64,000 nt of DNA, from assembly GCA_021186555.1 (NCBI GenBank), contig JAJKFL010000002.1:3262501-3326500 (forward strand), in the 5' to 3' direction. Position numbers and translations under genes: made by a program. Below the pieces are notes generated by a model that saw nothing but the letters and a program-made list of their open reading frames with translations, was not told the DNA's origin and did no database searches. The stretch comes from Reticulitermes speratus. Its lineage: Eukaryota; Arthropoda; Insecta; Blattodea; Rhinotermitidae. Below, in pieces: positions 22,801 to 31,800 of the stretch (positions are counted from its first letter, which is position 1; each line of letters opens with the position of its first letter).

Positions 22801-25800
22801 ATGTATTGTGAAATTCAATGGTAGGTAGTAATGTCAGTTTTATTACGTTCTCATTATTTTGAGCATATGGAGCATAGCAAAATGATTTGATTGCAATGAA
22901 TAAATGGTTGAAAGAAAGAACCAATGGCTGAATAGATGAAATTATTCTTCGCTTACATGGTTGTTGAAACAGGTGAGCAGCAAAACATTCAGAGGAGAAG
23001 TTTTATTTGATCATTAAAATTATATTGTGTTTATTATTGTGTTAAATTCTTACATGTGCATTTGTGGTACAAGCATTGGCAACATTTTTTTTAATCATTA
23101 GCCCGTTGTGTGTATAATCGATTATTTCAATTCTTTTGTCTCAGTAAACACAACACTTATCATATGCACTGTTTATTTTCTCTACAACATGTTTCGGCCG
23201 CGTATGCCGGCCATCGTCAGGTAGAAGTTATGAGATCATAAAATGAAAATATGCATTGAGGTGGAGCCGTCCCGTTTACAGTCAATTTATATAAAATCAT
23301 ATAATTACCTATTATTCCCTGGAAGGAATAATATTTAATGGCATACATTTTAGTAGTTAAAACTATCTAAGTATAATTATTAAAACACTGGGATGGAAGA
23401 GATCTCTATTTCATACAAAATATACAGTGGATCAGTTCGGTAACCAACACTGCATCAACATTGCTGGTTTTGATGTTTTTAAATTGTAACACTTTTTCAT
23501 ATTAACAGGTATATATGTAACATCTGGTACATTTGTTTCAGAGAATGTGAAGTGATATAATATTTCTAGTACTGTTGTGTTTTATTTCGTGGAGTTTTTA
23601 TTCCTATCCTTGTAAGTATGTCCATTTTACAATTTATATCTTACTTGTCCTGGTTTATCCTCAGGCTGAGGAAATGATCAATGATGTGAGGGACGCTTTC
23701 AAGAGAAACCTGAAAAGCCTTACATGGATGGATAAAGAGACTCGAGATGCAGCAGAGAGTAAAGCTGATGCCATCACGGACATGATAGGTGAGTGTCCAT
23801 CTGGTGTCACAACAAAATAGTAACATACATTCTGATATTATGTGCTTCTTTGAGGTTATGTGTCATGTTGGATTTGCTAAAAATCACTTTTGAAATAGTT
23901 CTCTTCCAGGATCACACATTTTAGCTAGTAGCAGTACAGGAGCTGAAAGAAATGCTGCAAGTCTAGCCCTCTGAGTTCCTTAAATGCCACTATCATAGCT
24001 GATTTACCCCTTCTGATGACTCAAATCTATGTCCTTTCAATAAGGCTTTTTTCTTTGAAACAAACATTAAATAGCAGGAAGCTATTGAGAACTGGGAGGT
24101 TATGGCAGCGCAGTCATACCAATATTATTCAGCTACAGTGTGCCATAAGAGATATTTGCATTGTTATGTTGGAAATAACAAGATAGGCAAAGTGGGTATA
24201 ACATAACATTGAGACGCATTTCCGTAACCATTTTTGTCCTAACAAAGCAGTAAGTTAAATTAAGTTATAAACCAACCGATGCACACTAAAACCACTTTTT
24301 AAGTAGCTTTATTATAAAATTGTTAAAATTGTACCCCTACACGTGTTTCGATCCTAGGATCATCGTCAGGGGGGTTTATTGTTAAAAGCTACAGTCACTT
24401 CAACACATGATTTAAAATATTCTATCTGCACTTTGAAACATAAATTAAAATCTTGTAAAAAGATTCTCTAAAAGTTGTAAAATTATAAAAGCACTGTAGA
24501 TGGTAGATTCATATACATTAAATAGAAAATCAATAATGATTACTGTTAACAACCAATATATTTACAAATTCTATATTACTTACAAAATCGTTTATTTTAC
24601 AGCTTTTAATACCACACGCCAGCAGTTCCACAATCTACCATCTACAGTGCTTTTATAATTTTACAACTTTTAGAGAATCTTTTTACAAGATTTTAACTTA
24701 TGTTTCAAAGTGCAGATAGAATATTTTAAATCATGTGTTGAAGTGACTGTAGCTTTTAACAATAAACCCCCCTGACGATGATCCTAGGATCGAAACACGT
24801 GTAGGGGTACAATTTTAACAATTTTATAATAAAGCTACTTAAAAAGTGGTTTTAGTGTGCATCGGTTGGTTTATAACTTAATTTAATATGACGAAGATGC
24901 ACGGTGTCAACAGTGTGAAAAAGCAGTAAGTATTAAATATTATGACTGTGTCCTTATTCTTACATCTTGTTTGTGCCGTATTATATTGTCATCTGCGACC
25001 TGTCTGGCTCTACCATATTTTTCCACATTATATCATAAATAGCACGATTTTCGGGGAGAAAGTTATTGAGAATGAAATGTGTGTTTTGATTTTCTCTACA
25101 ACTTGTATCTGAAACATTTCTCATTCTAAGAAGAATTCAACAAGATATTGTTATAAATGTACATAGGTCTTCATGTAAAGTACCAGTTATTCTTGTCAGA
25201 TTTTAATCAAACTTGAATTTTTTGACAGATATCTGAAAAAACACACAAATATAAAATTTTGTGAAACTCCATTCATTGAGAGCTGAGTTTTTCCATGCAG
25301 ACAGACAGACATGACGAAGCTAAAGTCGTTTTTCACAATTTTGCGAACACACCTAAAAAGTGTCAGTGGATGGCCATCACAGATGTCATAAAATGTCTTT
25401 TGAATGTTTTTGTAGGCGTTGTGACATACCAAAATTAATTATTCCTGACTACAGCGCCAACATTACCTCCCACTTTGAGTGATCTGCATGGAATATGTGC
25501 TTCCTGGGTGGCGAGGTTGATTTACAGTAAAAGGCATGATGTTTTAATTGTGAAATGACAAGTTAACACCTACAGGCTTCTGTAATCATGTTGTAGATGT
25601 TTGAGGATATCTTGCTAAGACATATGCAGAATTTAATATTTGCATGCCCTGTAAATTACCACACCTTAACGCTCCAAATTCTTGAAATAACAAAATTCAC
25701 CAACAATATGCATGCCAGAATATATGCATGGTAATGCCATCTTGACATATTGGTGTAAACTCAGACATGAAAACTCATGAAAATGCTGCATAATTTGGCC

Positions 25801-28800
25801 ACTGTTGGAAAAGATTGTGTACTTGGTTCGACCACATACATATCATGAATCTGACGTGCCATAAATGTCTTGTTTGGAAGTTGATTTTAAACTTGCATTT
25901 AAAAATGATTCATGCCAATGTGTATTACAGTCAGTGGACATACCACTGGCTAGAGTATGATTTTTTCTTGAAAAAAAATAATTTCATGTTATTGGCTACT
26001 TAAAAACAAACTTTTGCCTGAAAAGCGTAAGGTTGCATGATGGGGGGGGGGGGGGGGGGGGGGGGGGGGGAAATATAGCTTTTAAAGTGCAGATGTTTAA
26101 GAGGTAATTTTGGACATTTTTTACACAAACCCAAATATGATAGAGACTTTCAAAACTTTTTTTTTTCAGGTTTTCCAAACTACATCCTTAACCCAGACCA
26201 ACTGGATGAGAAGTACAAGGATTTGAATATCCACGAATCTAAATACTTTGTTAACAACATACTTGTGAACCAGTATAACTTACGTCGTAATATAGAGAAA
26301 CTTGACCAACCAGTGAACAAGACCAGGTATAATATAATGCTCTCATTTTGAAGTTAATAAAAGCCTGATGCATTTTTCCAACTAGCATGCATGCTGTCTT
26401 CGAAACACATTATGTTCCATTACATATCTTACAGGAGAACATGCACTGTAGAAATCTTTGCACCTTCTCATTTCAATTCAATTTCAATTTCAATTTAATG
26501 TATCTTCCATAAATCTATGTACATAGATATAGAATCAGTCAACATGAATATAAAATAGTCTGACAATATAAATCCAGCTGTATATCCATTTTCACAATCA
26601 TTTATGTTCATTCAACAATGAAGTATAAAAACAATTAAGTTTAAAACATGTGCATCTCTCTACACAAGGCAACATAAATGTATCACTCTTAACATCATAA
26701 AACATAATATTAATATAAAATATTATTGTTTACATTATTAAGCAGTACAACATTTCTGACAGAAATGTGTAGGATATGCTGAAACAGCAAAATTTCCAGG
26801 TTTAGGTTGTCGTGATGCCACTTGTAGTAAACATTGATTTTGTAATTTAATTGGAGTATGATAACATGACAAATGTGTTTTTATGTCATTTTAGACACTG
26901 CTGCAGGGTTTAGAACTTCATTTTAAACCAATTCTGCACCATTTTAATACAGTTATCTACATTATGACTGAATTTACTTGTAATAAGGTTAGTGCAGAGA
27001 ATCATATTATCTTATGGTTTAGGTGGGGCATGACTCCCCCAACAGTGAATGCGTACTACACACCAACAAAGAACCAGATCGTATTCCCTGCTGGAATACT
27101 GCAGGCTCCATTCTATGACATCGAGCATCCACGATCACTCAATTTTGGTGGGATGGGAGTTGTGATGGGTCATGAACTCACCCATGCATTTGATGATCAA
27201 GGTAAAACAGCATAATTACTGGAGTTGTTAGTGTATTTAAGAGATTCTTTTGAGTTATACAAATAATTGAAACCAGTACTGCCTTGAAAATATTGCAGAA
27301 TGAAGCATAATTTCAGGCTTCTGCCATGACGTACATGCAATCTGCACTCTTCTGGGATCTTACTCAGTGTACAGTGGTAATTCTTTACCGACGTTATCAG
27401 ACAACCTATCGGTTCCATCTTCAAGGGTCAAGAAATCTTCTTGGACTTCTTGAAGATGGGACCGATAGGTTGTCCCAAAACGTCGGTACAGCATAACCAC
27501 TGTACACTGAGTAAGATCCCAGAAGAGGGCAGATGTTCTTTATATTAATTGTTTAGGATGGAGTCAGAGAATTTTATACTCTTTACTCTTCTACCCTGAA
27601 TAAAGGGGCAAGATGTTCCTCTGAAATAAAATATTGGTTCAAGACCTTACATTCTGGAGGGCAGCTGTCATCATTGTACATTACATTACCCATATTCACA
27701 AAAGGTATATTCTGAAATGGAAAGAGCAGTCTCTATAATGCCACAAATTTTAATGATCTAACTATAATATGCAAAGAAAATATTGTCATGATGACACTAA
27801 AACATGGTTACAAAGCTTCAGAATGACATCGCTATTGTAAAGACACTCCCCAACTTACAAGGCTTCAGAATGACCGCTATTGTAAAGACACTCCCCAACT
27901 TACAAAGCTTCAGAATGACCGCTATTGTAAAGACACTCCCCAGCTTACAAAGCTTCAGAATGACTTCGCTATTGTACAGACACTCCCCAACTTACAAAGC
28001 TTCAGAATGACTGCTATTGTAGAGACACTCCCCAGGTTACAAAGCTTCAGAATGACTTCGCTATTGTACAGACACTCCCCAACTTACAAAGCTTCAGAAT
28101 GACCGCTATTGTAAAGACACTCCCCAACTTACAAAGCTTCAGAATGACCGCTATTGTAAAGACACTCCCCAACTTACAAAGCTTCAGAATGACATTGCTA
28201 TTGTAAAGACACTCCCCAACTTACAAAGCTTCAGAATGACATCGCTATTGTAAAGACACTCCCCAACTTACAAAGCTTCAGAATGACATCGCTATTGTAA
28301 AGACACTCCCCAACTTACAAAGCTTCAGAATGACCGCTATTGTAAAGACACTCCCCAACTTACAAAGCTTCAGAATGACCGCTATTGTAAAGACACTCCC
28401 CAACTTACAAAGCTTCAGAATGACCGCTATTGTAAAGACACTCCCCAACTTACAAAGCTTCAGAATGACCGCTATTGTAAAGACACTCCCCAACTTACAA
28501 AGCTTCAGAATGACCGCTATTGTAAAGACACTCCCCAACTTACAAAGCTTCAGAATGACTGCTATTGTAAAGACACTCCCCAGCTTACAAAGCTTCAGAA
28601 TGACTTCGCTATTGTACAGACACTCCCCAACTTACAAAGCTTCAGAATGACCGCTATTGTAAAGACACTCCCCAACTTACAAAGCTTCAGAATGACCGCT
28701 ATTGTAAAGACACTCCCCAACTTACAAAGCTTCAGAATGACCGCTATTGTAAAGACACTCCCCAACTTACAAAGCTTCAGAATGACATCGCTATTGTAAA

Positions 28801-31800
28801 GACACTCCCAACTTACAAAGCTTCAGAGTGACCGCTATTGTAAAGACACTCCCCAACTTACAAAGCTTCAGAATGACATCGCTATTGTAAAGACACTCCC
28901 CAACTTACAAAGCTTCAGAATGACCGCTATTGTAAAGACACTCCCCAACTTACAAAGCTTCAGAATGACATCGCTATTGTAAAGACACTCCCCAACTTAC
29001 AAAGCTTCAGAATGACCGCTATTGTAAAGACACTCCCCAGCTACAAAGCTTCAGAATCACATCGCTATTGTAAAGACACTCCCCAACTTACAAATCTTCA
29101 GAATGACATCGCTATTGTAAAGACACTCCCCAACTTACAAAGCTTCAGAATGACCGCTATTGTAAAGACACTCCCCAGCTTACAAAGCTTCAGAATGACA
29201 TCGCTATTGTACAGACACTCCCCAACTTACGCAATTTCAAGTTATGCAATTTCAGGCTTATGCAATTTTTTAAGTGGAAAGAAATAACATTTTTAAAATT
29301 TGCTCTGAATTTTTTCTTGCGGGAATGAAAGCACAATGAGATGAAGGTGGCAGAAGAACACTGCTGGGCAATAAGACAGGTGGCAGGACTGTCATACTGA
29401 GGCCATTATTTTGTACTTAGGATTTCAACTGGGTTGCCTTGTATATACATATATAGTAGACCATATGTATACTCAATTCTGACTTGTGCCGGACCTTCTG
29501 AACATAACTGTAGTGTAAGTCGGGGAGTGTCTCTATGTTATTTAAAAGTGATTTTACTAATTTTGCAACACTTTAGTATGTATCACTTCATCATTCTACC
29601 CTAGTTTCACTTTCCTTCTCGAAATGTTGCTGCTTCTTAGTCTTAAAGTTGCAAAACAACACTGTATAAGTGTTTGAATTACTTAATTTCAGGAAGGGAA
29701 TATGACCAAAATGGAAACTTGCACCAGTGGTGGAACAACAAAACTATAGGAAAATTCAAGGAGCGTACTGAATGTGTGGTGAACCAGTACTCAAACTACG
29801 AAATCAACAACAAACTCTTGAATGGTAGACAAACTCTAGGTATGAAGAAGTTTAGGAAAAAGTATGGTGTATGCAGAACCTGAGACTAAGTGTTTAGCAT
29901 ATAGTCATGTTACAACTGCTTGAGGCTTATATAACACTTTAATGAGTGTGTGAAGTATTAGCATGTGACCACAAACATTACAAAGTTTTCTGATATCAGT
30001 TAAGCGCGAGTTATTGGTATGTGTTAAAATTACTTTTTTTATATATGCATGTGCACAACAAAGTGAGCCAGGATAGCTCAGTCAGTATAGCAACTAGGCC
30101 CCAGGCTGGACGGTTCGGGTTTCTAATCCTGGCAGAGGCAAGAAATTTTCTCTTTGCCAAAACATCCAGACTGGTTCTGGGGTGTGTCTAGCCTCTTATT
30201 CAAAGGGTACAGGGGTTCTTTCCAGGTGTAAAGTGGCTGAGGCATGAAGTTAAAAACTCACCTCCATCTAGTGCCAAGGTTAAGGATGGGTGCAAATATA
30301 CTTGTACTCCCTCTGTATGCCTTCATGGCATTGACAGGAACAAATTTACCTTTTTTTTTCACGTTATATTCACCGTGCATTTTTGTACAATTGATCAACT
30401 CACACCAACAAATGCACCAAAACAAGTTTGTCACTGATTTCTTTATTAAAAGATTTTCCCCAATACGCATTTCGGCACTTCTATATTGCCATCATCATGA
30501 CCACAAGCCGTTCTACCATACAGCAATACACACAGATAACCGGCACAAAACAGCACACCGGACCACGCTGCCAATAATTTATGAATTATATTACAGCATG
30601 TTGTTTAATATAATATACCACACTATTTTACTATTAATTTTAGCAATTTAACTATACCACTATTATACAATTTTATACAAAGTGGTAATAACGAATATTG
30701 ACACAACTGTTCTGATGTAACTTAAGAACATTGGTCTATGTACAAACCTCAACGATCCCCTGATGATGGCAATATAGAAGTGCCGAAATGCGTATTGGGG
30801 AAATCTTTTAATAAAGAAAGCAGTGACAAACTTGTTTTGGTGCATTTGTTGGTGTGAGTTGATCAATTTTACCTTTGTGCACAGCAAATGGATGCCAGTT
30901 CCTTTGAACACAAAGTGCTCCGATTTTCCAGTGTTATTGCACCTTTTCATGAATCCAGAAAGCATGAAACCTCTGGCCTAGATCACTTTTTCATGCTGAA
31001 TGTCTGCAATACTGTTACCTTTGTAATATTATACAGTGAAACATTGAAGGAGAGTGACAATGTTGGGCCTGCTTCATTCAGCAGATAATGTGCAGTATAA
31101 AATCAATTAACATTAAGTGCCATTCATTTAAGATTCTGACTATTCATGCATCCTTTTATGCTAACAAAATTTGTTGCCATGTTGTAAGGATTTTATGAAC
31201 TAAAGTATAAAAATTAAATATGTGGTGCTGATTTTGTATCTGACATGTCAGAATTCTACCCTCACACATCTTTATCATCTTAAATCATACTCATCATCAT
31301 CAGTAATGATTAGTGTTCATTACGAAACAATAATAAATCAGTGTGGGACTTTAGGTTCTCACAGCAGTGTTGTTGAAGATTCAGGTCAAGTATGTGATGC
31401 CGCGTCATTGGGCGAGGGGTTCACGACGTTCCTTTGGGACTTCAGAAAGTACACAGTCATTGACACAGCAATACATCCCATAAGACCTGTATCCTCAGTA
31501 ATAAATCACTCATCACTTTTGTCATGTATTCGTGAGATGTAAAAATACATAATTTTTACGTAAAGGTACATTTTCTGTGTAATGTTTGTTATTTTCTGTG
31601 TCACTGTGAGCTTGTGTGTCCTCAGCTGATGCAGCATGATATCCCCTCTTCATAAAAATTAAAAGATTAAACACTAACTGAAGGAAATAACATTAATTTC
31701 AGGAGAAAATATAGCTGACAATGGAGGTTTAAAAGCTGCGTATCATGCGTATTTGAAGTGGGCTTCTGAAAATCACGAGGAACTGCCACTACCAGGTCTA

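Larger units (their letters stand above)
24255..24887. mobile_element. Long, nearly perfect inverted-repeat element
   Basis: The arms of about 250 bp (24255-24515 and 24635-24887) are almost identical in inverted orientation, around a short AT-rich centre. Each arm carries one hammerhead-like motif with GAAACACGTGTAGGGG. TGCACGGTGT stands ten bases beyond the right arm. In intron 9. High arm identity suggests recent origin or gene conversion. Confidence 0.88.

Noticed and set aside
28278-28650. Repetitive open frames (15-residue units)
   Set aside because: Product of the 45-bp minisatellite in intron 11; length mixing with 47-bp units breaks the frame.
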